From assembly GCF_042726155.1 (NCBI RefSeq), contig NZ_JBHXHV010000001.1:992001-1056000 (forward strand): a DNA stretch of 64,000 bases. Direction: 5' to 3'. This document shows positions 55,000-63,275 of this stretch, in pieces. Position 1 is the stretch's first letter; the number at the start of each line of letters is the position of its first letter. Made by a program: the position numbers and the translations under genes. Under the pieces are notes generated by a model that did no database searches, had not been told where the DNA came from, and worked only from the letters and a program-made list of their open reading frames with translations. Source of the stretch: Leucobacter sp042726155 (GTDB lineage: Bacteria > Actinomycetota > Actinomycetes > Actinomycetales > Microbacteriaceae).

Positions 55000-55323
55000 T
55001 TAGTGAGCGTTTGCTGCGCTGAGGATCGCCTCGAGTAGCCCCGGGAACCGCGCGTCGAGATCGTCGGCACGCAGCGAAAGCCGACGGCCGCGACCATTCG
55101 CCTCGTTGCGGATTACCCCGGACTCGCGCAGCACCTTCATCAGGTGCGACTTCGTCGATTTCGGCATGCTCGGATCGGTTGGTTCGCACGACGCCATGTC
55201 GAGCGGGCCGTGCACCAGCTGTCGAGCAATCGTGAGGCGCTCGGGATCGCTGAGCGCGAAGAGCACGTCGTGGAGCGAGATCTCGCCGCGCTCCGGGTGC
55301 GGCAGCTGTGTCGCGGTTGGCAT
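55000..55323 (-). CDS. ArsR-type winged-helix regulator
   Basis: A 107-residue protein with one winged-helix domain: LHDVLFALSDPERLTIARQLVHGPLDMAS, then SMPKSTKSHLMKVLRESGVIRNEANGRGRRLSLRADDLDARFPGLLEAIL. The pattern of helices matches ArsR-like one-domain regulators of transporters. No metal-binding Cys cluster; a single Cys is present (ASCEP). It is divergent from the MFS transporter gene across 80 bp and most likely represses it. Confidence 0.88.
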   Translation of the reverse strand: MPTATQLPHPERGEISLHDVLFALSDPERLTIARQLVHGPLDMASCEPTDPSMPKSTKSHLMKVLRESGVIRNEANGRGRRLSLRADDLDARFPGLLEAILSAANAH

Positions 55324-55403
55324 GGTTCGAGAATAGTTGAACCAATCTGAGAATGCCAGTAGGCTCGCTCCGTTCGAAGTTTGTCGAACCGAATGGAGGA
55401 ATC

Positions 55404-56603
55404 GTGGTCGCAGGAGCTGCAGGAGCGGTCGAAGCCGTGCGCGGCCGACGATTCGGGTTCGCACTCGCCATCGTGAGCATCACGGCGATGATGGCGGGCG
55501 CCAGCGCGCCGTCGCCGTTCTATCCGGTGCTCGCGGAGACTATCGGTTTCACGCCGCTCGTAACCACCTCCATCTTCGCGGTCTACGCCCTCGCGCTTCT
55601 GCTTACGCTATTGATCGCTGGATCCCTGTCAGACCATGTCGGGCGCCGGCCGGTTGCCAGCATCGGTCTGGTGCTACTTGCCGTGAGCATCTTCATGTTC
55701 TGGCACGCGGAATCGGTCGGTCTACTGGTTGGCGCTCGAGTCGTGCAGGGCGTAGCGAGTGGGCTGCTGCTGTCAGCGGTGTCCGCCGCCATCGCTGACC
55801 TCGAGCCAGCATCGCGACCGGGCTCCGCGGCGGTCTGGAACGCGGTCGCGCCCATGCTCGGGCTCGGCATCGGAGCTCTCGTGGCGGGGCTTGCCCTTGA
55901 CGGTTCGGCCGACGCCATGACACTGATCTTTGCGCCGCTCGCGGTGCTCTACGTGGTGTTGGCGATCCTCTTTTGGTTCATTCCCGAAACCGCGCCGAGA
56001 ACACCGGGTGCCCTACGCTCCCTACGTTTGCAGCTCACGGTACCGCGTGAAATGCGCGCCGACTTCCTGCGTGGTGCGCCCGCGATCTTCGCGGGTTGGG
56101 CGACCGGTGGGCTGTTCCTGTCACTCGGGGCGAGCATTGTGCACGTCGAGCTCGGCGGAGTAGAGCACGTCTGGCAGGGGCTCGCCGTCGGCGTGCTCGC
56201 AGGCTCTGGCGCGATCGCCGCCTTCTTGCTGCGACGGCGGTCTGCGCGCACGATCGCGATTTACGGCACGGCCGCGCTCGCGGTCGGTACGGCGGGCTCC
56301 CTGGTGGCGCTCGGAATCGGATCGCTGCCCGCGTACCTGGTCGCCGTCGCGGTAACCGGATCGGGATTCGGCACCGCGTTCTTCGGCGTTGTCAGCTCGT
56401 TGTCTCCGCACATTCCCGCGACGCAGCGAGCCGACGTGTTCGCGGTGATCTTCCTCGTCTCGTATGTGGCGTTCGGAGTTCCCACCGTGATTGCCGGTCT
56501 GCTGGTGCAGTTCTTCGGGCTGACTCCCGTGAGTTTCGGGTACGGCGCGGTGGTCGTGGTGCTCGCGGGCGTCGCCTGCGTGACGCGGCTACGGCGCGGA
56601 TAG
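55404..56603 (+). CDS. MFS transporter (drug-efflux type)
   Basis: A 399-residue major facilitator with about twelve membrane segments. The motif A region between helices 2 and 3 reads AGSLSDHVGRRPV, and helix 5 contains the motif GARVVQGVASG typical of drug:H+ antiporters. GTG at 55404 has GGAGGA directly upstream; an ATG at 55353 lacks a ribosome-binding site. It is controlled probably by the divergent ArsR protein and followed by an ABC-F gene, so the locus may protect against a toxic small molecule. Substrate unknown. Confidence 0.9.
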   Translation: MVAGAAGAVEAVRGRRFGFALAIVSITAMMAGASAPSPFYPVLAETIGFTPLVTTSIFAVYALALLLTLLIAGSLSDHVGRRPVASIGLVLLAVSIFMFWHAESVGLLVGARVVQGVASGLLLSAVSAAIADLEPASRPGSAAVWNAVAPMLGLGIGALVAGLALDGSADAMTLIFAPLAVLYVVLAILFWFIPETAPRTPGALRSLRLQLTVPREMRADFLRGAPAIFAGWATGGLFLSLGASIVHVELGGVEHVWQGLAVGVLAGSGAIAAFLLRRRSARTIAIYGTAALAVGTAGSLVALGIGSLPAYLVAVAVTGSGFGTAFFGVVSSLSPHIPATQRADVFAVIFLVSYVAFGVPTVIAGLLVQFFGLTPVSFGYGAVVVVLAGVACVTRLRRG

Positions 56604-56647
56604 GTCAGCTCGGGCCATCGGGGTAGCGCATCTCGCTTCAGGCGGGG

Positions 56648-56795
56648 TAGTCTCTTGCGCATGGATATCGAGGTCGACAGAAAGTAGCGCCCACGTGCGT
56701 GGCGCCTCTGTGCGCGTGCATCACGTGAACGTTCTGTCAATCGCCTGGGCTTGATCCATTCTGGGTCGCCGGGCCGACCCGAAACGAGCTTTTTG
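56648..56795 (+). promoter_or_regulatory. Candidate leader-peptide attenuator of the ABC-F gene
   Basis: A TAGTCT -10 box (56648-56653) lies 7 nt before a nine-codon ORF at 56661-56687 (product MDIEVDRK). Its stop codon overlaps the foot of a hairpin (56687-56705: GCGCCCAC and GTGGCGC), and a second hairpin (56763-56780, GGGTCG and CGACCC) precedes a TTTT run and the ABC-F start at 56796. This layout is used in ribosome-mediated attenuation of antibiotic resistance genes: a stalled ribosome on the leader changes the fold. Confidence 0.5.
56661..56687 (+). CDS. Short upstream leader ORF (MDIEVDRK)
   Basis: Eight-codon reading frame plus TAG stop, starting 7 nt after a -10 box, so probably translated from a leaderless mRNA. 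Its position 108 nt before the ABC-F gene and next to a hairpin suggests a regulatory role. Such a small ORF can also occur by chance. Confidence 0.4.
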   Translation: MDIEVDRK

Positions 56796-58478
56796 ATGTC
56801 CCAATTTTCTGCTTCTGCAGCCGCGTCCGCGATCGTGCTGCGAGATCTTACTTACGACTGGCCCGACGGCTCAGTCGCGCTCAGTGACGTCTCGGGAACT
56901 TTTCCCGTGGGTCGCACCGGCCTCGTCGGCCGCAACGGCGCAGGCAAGTCGACATTGCTGCGGCTGATCGCGGGCGAGCTCACGCCGACCGCCGGAACCA
57001 TCTCGACCTCCGGCGATGTCGCGTATCTGCCCCAATCGCTCACTCTGCGGCGTGAAACTACAATCGCTGAGCTGCTTGGTATCGCAGGGACGCTCAGCGC
57101 CCTTCGCGCAATCGAGGCGGGCGATGTCGACGTGCGGAACTTCGATGCGGTGGGCGACGACTGGGATATCGAGTCACGCGCCGACGAAGCGCTGCACCAG
57201 ATCGGGTTTACGGCGCGGGAGCTCGATCGCAGTGTGGCAGAGGTCTCTGGGGGAGAGGCGATGCTCATCGCTATCACCGGATTGCGGTTGCGACGGGCGC
57301 AGATTACCTTGCTCGACGAGCCCACAAACAATCTCGATCGTCGCACGAGAGCCCGACTGGGAGCCTATATTGATGACTGGCCAGGAACGCTCGTTGTTGT
57401 GAGTCACGACCTCGAACTGCTCGAGCGAATGGAGCACACCTCCGAGCTCTATGGCGGAGATCTCACGACGTTTGGTGGCCCGTACAGTGCCTGGCAACTG
57501 CATATCGAGCAGGAACAGGCCGCGGCCGTGCAGGCTGCGCGAGCTGCGCAGCAGGCGTTGAAGGTTGAGAAGCGGCAGCGCGTCGAGGCTGAGACGAAGC
57601 TCGCGCGGCGGGCGCGCACTGGCCGCAAGACCCAGCTCGAAGGCGGCATACCCAAGATTTTGGCGGGTCGGCGAGCAAATAGTGCGCAGGTCGCTGCCGG
57701 ATCGATGCGGGCATCACTTGACGGTCACGTGCAGGCCGCGCAGGCGTCCGTTGACGCGGCCGATTCCCGCGTGCGCGAGGATGACCACATCTCGCTCGAT
57801 CTGCCGGACCCGGAGGTCCCCCGGGGGAGACGGCTCATCGAGTTCAACGGCGCAGATCGCGCGATCGTCGTGCAGGGTCCCGAGCGTGTCGCTCTCGTTG
57901 GACCGAACGGTGCGGGCAAGTCGACCCTGCTTGAGCGGCTCGTATCGGGCGGTGGTGAAGGAGGCCCTGACACCGGCGTGGCTCATGAGGTTGGCTCTCG
58001 TGCGCTCAGTGCGAGCCCGTCGGGGCGCCTGCTCACGGACCGCGTGGGATATCTGCCGCAGCGCTTGGACGGACTCGACGACGAAGCGAGTGCGCTCGAG
58101 AATGTTCGCGCCGTGGCGCCGAGCGTGCCGCCGGGGACGATTCGCAACGGACTCGCGCGCCTGCTGCTGCGGGGCGGGAGCGTCGATCGTCCTGTCAGAA
58201 CGCTCTCGGGAGGTGAGCGGTTTCGCGTGTCTCTCGCCCGGTTGCTCCTCGCCGACCCTCCTGCACAGCTGCTCGTGCTTGACGAACCGACGAACAACCT
58301 CGATCTGACGAGCGTTGCGCAGTTGGCGGAAGCGCTGGACGCGTATCGGGGGGCGCTGCTCATCGTGAGCCACGATCAGGCCTTCTTGCAGCGCATTCGC
58401 GTGGACACCGTGATCGAAATCGGCGCGGACGGGCAGCTGCGCGAGCTCGGGGCGCTGCCGACGACGACGGTAGGCTGA
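56796..58478 (+). CDS. ABC-F family ribosome-associated ATPase
   Basis: A 560-residue protein with two ABC ATPase domains and no membrane segments. First domain: GRNGAGKSTLLRLIAGE, signature VSGGEAMLIAI, ITLLDEPTNNLD. Second domain: GPNGAGKSTLLERLVSG, LSGGERFRVSLARLLL, LLVLDEPTNNLD. The linker (about 215-330) is basic and coiled coil, as in ABC-F factors that enter the ribosomal E site. Members either tune translation (EttA type) or displace antibiotics from the ribosome (ARE type). The short upstream ORF and hairpins and the neighbouring efflux gene favour the resistance type. Its drug spectrum cannot be read from the sequence. Confidence 0.9.
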   Translation: MSQFSASAAASAIVLRDLTYDWPDGSVALSDVSGTFPVGRTGLVGRNGAGKSTLLRLIAGELTPTAGTISTSGDVAYLPQSLTLRRETTIAELLGIAGTLSALRAIEAGDVDVRNFDAVGDDWDIESRADEALHQIGFTARELDRSVAEVSGGEAMLIAITGLRLRRAQITLLDEPTNNLDRRTRARLGAYIDDWPGTLVVVSHDLELLERMEHTSELYGGDLTTFGGPYSAWQLHIEQEQAAAVQAARAAQQALKVEKRQRVEAETKLARRARTGRKTQLEGGIPKILAGRRANSAQVAAGSMRASLDGHVQAAQASVDAADSRVREDDHISLDLPDPEVPRGRRLIEFNGADRAIVVQGPERVALVGPNGAGKSTLLERLVSGGGEGGPDTGVAHEVGSRALSASPSGRLLTDRVGYLPQRLDGLDDEASALENVRAVAPSVPPGTIRNGLARLLLRGGSVDRPVRTLSGGERFRVSLARLLLADPPAQLLVLDEPTNNLDLTSVAQLAEALDAYRGALLIVSHDQAFLQRIRVDTVIEIGADGQLRELGALPTTTVG

Positions 58479-58514
58479 CGTGCGGGTCAAGGGAATCAGT
58501 GAAAGGTGACGCAC

Positions 58515-58910
58515 ATGGCGTTAATTGTGGTCGGTTTGGTGCTCGGAATCCTCGCGGCGCTGCTCCACGTGTATATCTTCTGGATGGAGTCGATCACGTG
58601 GACGAGCGCGAAGACTCGCGCGACGTTTGGCGTCGGCGAGCAGGAGGCCGCAGCGACGAAGGAGATGGCCTTTAACCAGGGCTTCTACAATCTCTTCCTC
58701 GGCCTGGTAGCGCTCATTGGAGCGGTCATCGCGTTTGTCGGAAGCGGCCCAGTCGGGTATGCGCTCGTGTTCGCGGGTGTCGGCTCGATGCTCGCTGCCG
58801 CGATCGTGCTGTTCGCGTCATCACCCGATAAGCGCGGCGCGGCGATCAAGCAGGGCACGATCCCGGCGCTCTCGCTGATCGCGCTGCTCGTGGGGCTGGC
58901 GATCGCCTAG
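58515..58910 (+). CDS. DUF1304 membrane protein
   Basis: A 131-residue protein with four hydrophobic segments, typical of DUF1304: LLHVYIFWMESITWTSAKTRATFGVG (conserved HVYIFxxEM-like motif), NQGFYNLFLGLVALIGAVIAF, and a last segment IPALSLIALLVGLAIA. ATG at 58515 follows GAAAGG; a GTG three codons earlier is less likely. It sits 36 nt after the ABC-F gene and may be cotranscribed. Function unknown. Confidence 0.88.
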   Translation: MALIVVGLVLGILAALLHVYIFWMESITWTSAKTRATFGVGEQEAAATKEMAFNQGFYNLFLGLVALIGAVIAFVGSGPVGYALVFAGVGSMLAAAIVLFASSPDKRGAAIKQGTIPALSLIALLVGLAIA

Positions 58911-58957
58911 CGCTGTCGGCTCGCAGAGCGGAGCTCCGTGAGCCGAGCCAGCAGGAG

Positions 58958-58969
58958 TACTATCAGCGC
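58958..58969 (+). promoter_or_regulatory. -10 box of a leaderless transcript
   Basis: TACTAT (58958-58963) ends 6 nt before the ATG at 58970; no Shine-Dalgarno sequence precedes the gene. Confidence 0.45.
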
Positions 58970-59311
58970 ATGACTGAAGACTGGCGACCCACCCTCGTTG
59001 CTCGCCTCCGTGAGCTGCTTCTGCAGGCGGACGAGGGTGTGACCGAGGAAGTGAAGTGGCGCAAGGCGTCGAACCCCGACGGAGTGCCGACATTCTCGGC
59101 AGACGGACTCATCTGCACCGTTGAGACCTACACAGGCAAGGTGAAGGTGACCTTCGCGCGGGGCGCGTCGCTGAGTGATCCTGCCGGTCTCTTCAACGCG
59201 AGCCTTGACGCGGGTAAGCGTCGCGCGATCGACATCAGCGCTGATGATGACCTCGATGAAACAGCGTTTGTGTCGCTCGTGCAGACCGCGGTCGCCCTGA
59301 ACCGCTCGTAA
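58970..59311 (+). CDS. DUF1801-type protein (YdhG-like)
   Basis: A 113-residue protein: VTEEVKWRKASNPDGVPTFSADGLICTVETYTGKVKVTFARGASLSDPAGLFNASLDAGKRRAIDI matches the DUF1801 pattern of an E-V-KW-(Y/A)-P segment followed by a hydrophobic strand. A housekeeping-like protein of uncertain role. Transcribed alone from a leaderless-type promoter. It shares the family but little sequence with the protein at 49353. Confidence 0.85.
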   Translation: MTEDWRPTLVARLRELLLQADEGVTEEVKWRKASNPDGVPTFSADGLICTVETYTGKVKVTFARGASLSDPAGLFNASLDAGKRRAIDISADDDLDETAFVSLVQTAVALNRS

Positions 59312-59341
59312 CAGGCGGCGGCCGCGCCGCCACCCAGACGG
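59312..59341. terminator. GC-rich inverted repeat after the DUF1801-type gene
   Basis: GGCGGCGGCC and its near-complement CGCGCCGCC (about 59315-59332) form a compact stem just after the stop. There is no T-run, so termination strength is uncertain. Confidence 0.35.
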
Positions 59342-59413
59342 GACGCGGTATTATTCCGTTGCGGCGGTGGGGTCGCGCCCGATATTCGGGCAACCAAGGA
59401 GTGACTGCGAAGA

Positions 59414-59902
59414 ATGTACGGCGACAACGAGCGCGACGCGCATGTGCTCGCGCTACTGCGTGCCGTGCGAGGCTTCGGTGATGCACACGACCGCATGTCC
59501 GGCGGCATGAAGCACGGCATGGGCATGAACGCGAGTGACCTCGCGGCGCTGCGGCTCCTGATCATCCGTGCTGAGGAGGGGAGCCCCGTCAGCCCGAGGG
59601 ACTTGTCGGCACATTTGCGCATCTCGACAGCTTCGACGACGAAGTTGCTCGATCGATTGACCGACTCGGGCCATGTTCGGCGTGCTCCGCACCCGAGCGA
59701 CCGTCGCGCACGCGTGATCGAACTCACGGACGCCGCACGCCAAGACTTCTTCCGGCTCTTCGGCCCCCAGCTCGCCGCGATGCGCCAAGCGATGGCTCCG
59801 TTCTCGGAGGCAGAACTCGAGATCGCCGAGCGCGTGTTCCGCGCAATGGGCGCGGCGATCGATCCGGAGACCTCCCCGCGCCCGGCACCGGCCGCTACCT
59901 GA
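59414..59902 (+). CDS. MarR-family transcriptional regulator
   Basis: A 162-residue MarR protein: MNASDLAALRLLIIRAEEGSPVSPRDLSAHLRISTASTTKLLDRLTDSGHVRRAPHPSDRRARVIELTDAARQDFF is the winged helix with the DRR wing, flanked by dimerisation helices. A Met/His-rich stretch (HDRMSGGMKHGMGMN) precedes the DNA-binding domain. It may govern the MMPL transporter at 60847-63126, whose promoter contains a palindrome. The 3' end overlaps the convergent SDR-type gene by 8 nt. Confidence 0.9.
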   Translation: MYGDNERDAHVLALLRAVRGFGDAHDRMSGGMKHGMGMNASDLAALRLLIIRAEEGSPVSPRDLSAHLRISTASTTKLLDRLTDSGHVRRAPHPSDRRARVIELTDAARQDFFRLFGPQLAAMRQAMAPFSEAELEIAERVFRAMGAAIDPETSPRPAPAAT

Positions 59903-60797
59903 GTGCCGCTTCGACGGCCTCCTCGACCGTGCGATGCGTGAACTGGAAACCCGATGAGACGAGCGCATCGGGCGTGACATCGGCATCCGCGAGAAGCAGT
60001 GAGTCGGCCGCGTCGTGCCCGAGGGCGAGTCGCAGCGCCCAGGCCGGGGCGGGTACGAGAAACGGTCGGCGCAGCGTGCGCGCGAGCGCCCGACCCGTGT
60101 CGTTCGCCGTCGCCGGAGTTGGCCCCGTGAGGTTGACGGGTCCGGCGACATTACTGTCAATCAGGTGCCGGATCGCGTTGACCTCATCGGTCAGCGTGAT
60201 CCAGGGCCAGACCTGCGTACCGTGCCCCAGGGGCCCGCTGACTCCGAGCTTCGTCAGTAGAATCAGCGGCTTGAGTACACCTCCGCGATCGATGAGCGGC
60301 GCAGTTCGGAGCAGTACGACTCGCGCGTCGGGGCCCGCGCTCCGAGCGACGCGCTCCCACTCGGCGCACAGTCGTGCGAGAAACGTCTCGCCAGCGGAGC
60401 TTGATTCTGACAGCCGTTCACCCGGCCTGTTGCCATAGAACCCGACCGCCGACGCGTTGAGTAGCGCGGGCGCCTCAGCGCCGAGCTCGCGAAGCGCCGC
60501 GGCAATCGTGCGCGTGGGTTCGAGGCGCGACGTGCGCAACGCCTCGCGATAGCCGCGAGTCCACGGAAGCTTGCCGATGCTGGCCCCGTTGAGGCATACG
60601 ACGGCCCGGGCGCCGGCGAGCACGGCCGGGTCGAGTGGTGCCTCGCCGGGCCGCCACTCAACCTCATGCGCTGTCCGCGGCGCGCGACGGACGAGTTGGG
60701 TGACCTCGACCCCGTCGCTCGCGAGGGAGCGCGAAAGGGCGCGACCTATCAGGCCTGAACCGCCGGCCAGCACCACACGTCCCGCATCTTTCGCCAT
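59895..60797 (-). CDS. TIGR01777 family epimerase/dehydratase-like protein
   Basis: A 300-residue atypical SDR: RVVLAGGSGLIGRALSRSLASDGVEVTQLVRR (NAD(P)-binding), VVCLNGASIGKLPWTRGYREALRTSRLEPTRTIAAAL, LLNASAVGFYG (Tyr present), and the C-terminal DUF1731-like segment VPAPAWALRLALGHDAADSLLLADADVTPDALVSSGFQF. This combination defines the TIGR01777/YfcH group; biochemical function is not settled. Start at Met 60797. It follows the MMPL gene (stop at 60847) on the same strand after 49 nt and may be in the same transcript. Confidence 0.9.
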   Translation of the reverse strand: MAKDAGRVVLAGGSGLIGRALSRSLASDGVEVTQLVRRAPRTAHEVEWRPGEAPLDPAVLAGARAVVCLNGASIGKLPWTRGYREALRTSRLEPTRTIAAALRELGAEAPALLNASAVGFYGNRPGERLSESSSAGETFLARLCAEWERVARSAGPDARVVLLRTAPLIDRGGVLKPLILLTKLGVSGPLGHGTQVWPWITLTDEVNAIRHLIDSNVAGPVNLTGPTPATANDTGRALARTLRRPFLVPAPAWALRLALGHDAADSLLLADADVTPDALVSSGFQFTHRTVEEAVEAALR

Positions 60798-60846
60798 GCT
60801 CCGCTCCGATCTTCGTCTCCGACAAGTGTCTCGCGAAACCGGCCCG

Positions 60847-63126
60847 CTACTTGCCGATTTCGGTTCCTGCCTCGGGTGCGACGTGCGCCGGGTGCTCCTC
60901 CACCGTGTGGTCGTCGCGCCGCTGCTCAACCGCTCCTGCGTGTACGGGGGCGTGATCGCCCGCGTGCCGCTCGTCACGCCACAGCTTCGAGGGCCACCAG
61001 ATTGCGCGGCCAATGTCGGTTGCGAGCGCCGGCACGAGCAGCGACCGAACGATGAACGTGTCGAGCAGGACTCCGAACGCGACGATGAAGGCGATCTGCA
61101 CCAAGAACAGAATCGGAATCACCGAGAGTGCCGCAAACGTCGCCGCGAGCACGAGTCCGGCTGAGGTGATAACGCCGCCCGTGATTGTCAGGCCGCGAAG
61201 GATCCCCTCGCGGGTGCCGTGTTTGCGCGACTCCTCTCGCACTCGCGTCATGAGGAAGATGTTGTAGTCGATTCCCAGCGCCACCAAGAATACGAATCCG
61301 TAAAGCGGCACGGCGGGGTCTGCCCCCGGGAAATCGAAGACGTTATTGAACACCAGCGCGGCTACTCCGAGCGCGGTGCCGAACGACAGCACGGTGGTCA
61401 AGATGAGCAGGATCGGCGCGAGAATCGAGCGCAATAGCAGCATCAGAATGACGAGGATCACCACAAGCACGAGCGGAATGATGAGATTGCGATCGTGAAT
61501 CGAGGCCTGATTGGTGTCGACCGCGGTTGCGGTGACGCCGCCGATGAGCGCGCCCGTGCTGTCAAGCTCCGTACGCAGGCTCGTGATGGTTTCTGCTGCG
61601 GCGTCAGAATCGGCTGCATCCGAGAGGGTCGCCTGCAGCAGCACCTTGCCGTCATTCACAGTTGGTTCTGGTGCGGGGGTCCCGGGAGGGCCGAAGGCCT
61701 GAATGCCGTCATCAGTCACTGGGGCAGTGCCGCTCGGCGAATCGCTCGCGGTAACCGAAACGCTGTCGACACCGTCATGCGCCAGCAGGGTGTCAGCGGT
61801 CGGCTGCAGGCGATCCTCGTCGACGAGTACGTAGGCCGGGCTGCCCGATCCGCCTGGGAAGTGCTCACCGAGCACGGCCTGACCGTCGCGCGCTTCAGAC
61901 TGGCCGAGTACCAGATCCGACTGCGGAATGCCCGTCGCTTGCAATTGCGTCGCGCCCGCGGCGCCAAGCGCCAACACGAGCACGGTCACGATCCAAATTG
62001 GTCGTGGGTGGCGCCGGATCACCCCGGCGAGGCGCCGCCACAGGCCGCTGGTGGGCATCCCGTTTTCGGCCGCGACCACTTCGGGTTCAAACTTCGGGCG
62101 GCGCGGCCAATACGCGGCGCGGCCAAACGCGAACAGCAGCGCTGGCAGCAGGGTGAGCGCGGCGAGCATCGCAAAGACAATGCCGATCGCGGCGACCGGG
62201 CCGAGCGTGCTGTTCGACTTGAGGTCACTCAGCAGGAGGCAGAGCAGGCCAACGATCACGGTGCCGCCCGATGCGATGATCGGCTCGAATGAGCCCTTGA
62301 TGGCGGCGATGACCGCAGTGCCGCGATCCTGCGCGATGCGCAGTTCCTCTCGGAAGCGCGCGACGAGCAGCAACGAGTAGTCGGTCGCGGCGCCGATCAC
62401 GAGAATGAACAGAATGCCCTGGGTCTGGCCGCTGAGCAGCAGCACGCCTGCGTCAGCGAGGTGCCAGATCACGAACAGTGCCACGCACAGCGCGAAGAGG
62501 CTGGTGCTCAAGACAACGAGCGGCAGCAGCAGTGAGCGGTACACAATGATGAGGATTACGAACACCGCGAGCAGTGCGACGAGCAACAGGATGCCGTCAA
62601 TCCCGGCGAAGCCGGCTGCCAGGTCTGCGGTGAATCCGGCCGGGCCAGTGACGTGCACGTCGACGCCGTCTGGAGCATCAGCGCGCAGGGTGTCGCCGAG
62701 TTCGGCGACCACGTCTTTGATCTCGGCGTCGGCGTCGATGGGCACGAACACCTGCACGGCCTGCCCGTCTTCCGACGGGATGGCCGGGGAGACTTCATCG
62801 GTCACGCCGGAGAGTTCCGTCGCGTCCGATGTCGCAGTGTCGATCGCGTTCAGCTGATCTTTCGTGAGCTTCGAATCATCGGTCGACGAAAAAACGACGA
62901 TGGCTGGAATCGCGTCGTCGCCGAGAAAGTCGCCCTGCACTTCGCGTACCGCGGTCGCATCCGCGGAGGAGGGAAGGTAGCTCGTCTGGTCGTTCGACGA
63001 TACCTGGTCTACCTTTCCGAAGAGTGGTCCGCCCGCACCCGCGCCGGCGAACCAGATCACGATGAGCACGGCCGGCAGCAGGATGCGCAGCCAGCGACGC
63101 GGGCTCCGGGTGTCGGGTTGAGACAT
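60847..63126 (-). CDS. MMPL-family RND transporter
   Basis: A 759-residue membrane transporter of the MMPL family with two repeats of one plus five to six membrane segments. Landmarks: LSGQTQGILFILVIGAATDYSLLLVARFREELR (helix 4-5 block with GAATDYSLL), IIASGGTVIVGLLCLLLSD, and in the second half FLVALGIDYNIFLMTRVREE. The first periplasmic loop (about 40-180) is large. MMPL proteins export lipids or drugs. The C-terminal tail is His-rich and cytosolic (DERHAGDHAPVHAG). Promoter region 63127-63180 holds a strong palindrome; the nearest candidate regulator is the MarR gene. Confidence 0.92.
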   Translation of the reverse strand: MSQPDTRSPRRWLRILLPAVLIVIWFAGAGAGGPLFGKVDQVSSNDQTSYLPSSADATAVREVQGDFLGDDAIPAIVVFSSTDDSKLTKDQLNAIDTATSDATELSGVTDEVSPAIPSEDGQAVQVFVPIDADAEIKDVVAELGDTLRADAPDGVDVHVTGPAGFTADLAAGFAGIDGILLLVALLAVFVILIIVYRSLLLPLVVLSTSLFALCVALFVIWHLADAGVLLLSGQTQGILFILVIGAATDYSLLLVARFREELRIAQDRGTAVIAAIKGSFEPIIASGGTVIVGLLCLLLSDLKSNSTLGPVAAIGIVFAMLAALTLLPALLFAFGRAAYWPRRPKFEPEVVAAENGMPTSGLWRRLAGVIRRHPRPIWIVTVLVLALGAAGATQLQATGIPQSDLVLGQSEARDGQAVLGEHFPGGSGSPAYVLVDEDRLQPTADTLLAHDGVDSVSVTASDSPSGTAPVTDDGIQAFGPPGTPAPEPTVNDGKVLLQATLSDAADSDAAAETITSLRTELDSTGALIGGVTATAVDTNQASIHDRNLIIPLVLVVILVILMLLLRSILAPILLILTTVLSFGTALGVAALVFNNVFDFPGADPAVPLYGFVFLVALGIDYNIFLMTRVREESRKHGTREGILRGLTITGGVITSAGLVLAATFAALSVIPILFLVQIAFIVAFGVLLDTFIVRSLLVPALATDIGRAIWWPSKLWRDERHAGDHAPVHAGAVEQRRDDHTVEEHPAHVAPEAGTEIGK

Positions 63127-63130
63127 TTTT

Positions 63131-63177
63131 CTACTATCTCCTCAAGAAAGTATCTAGCTTAGCTAGGGAAATAGTAG
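63131..63177. promoter_or_regulatory. Nested palindromic operator upstream of the MMPL gene
   Basis: CTAGCT-T-AGCTAG (63154-63166) is a perfect 13-nt palindrome, and it lies between CTACTAT (63131-63137) and ATAGTAG (63171-63177), which also pair. A MarR or TetR dimer could bind here. The site overlaps the leader of the minus-strand MMPL transporter. Confidence 0.5.
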
Positions 63178-63263
63178 CGGGTTTTGGATCATGATGCGAA
63201 GATCCCCGTCTGCCACGTGTGTCGCCTCGTGTCGAGGGCCCCGCGCAGGCGAAGCGGCGACCG

Positions 63264-63275
63264 TAGACTCGCGAC
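63264..63275 (+). promoter_or_regulatory. -10 box upstream of selO
   Basis: TAGACT (63264-63269) ends 6 nt before the ATG at 63276, consistent with a leaderless message. Confidence 0.4.
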
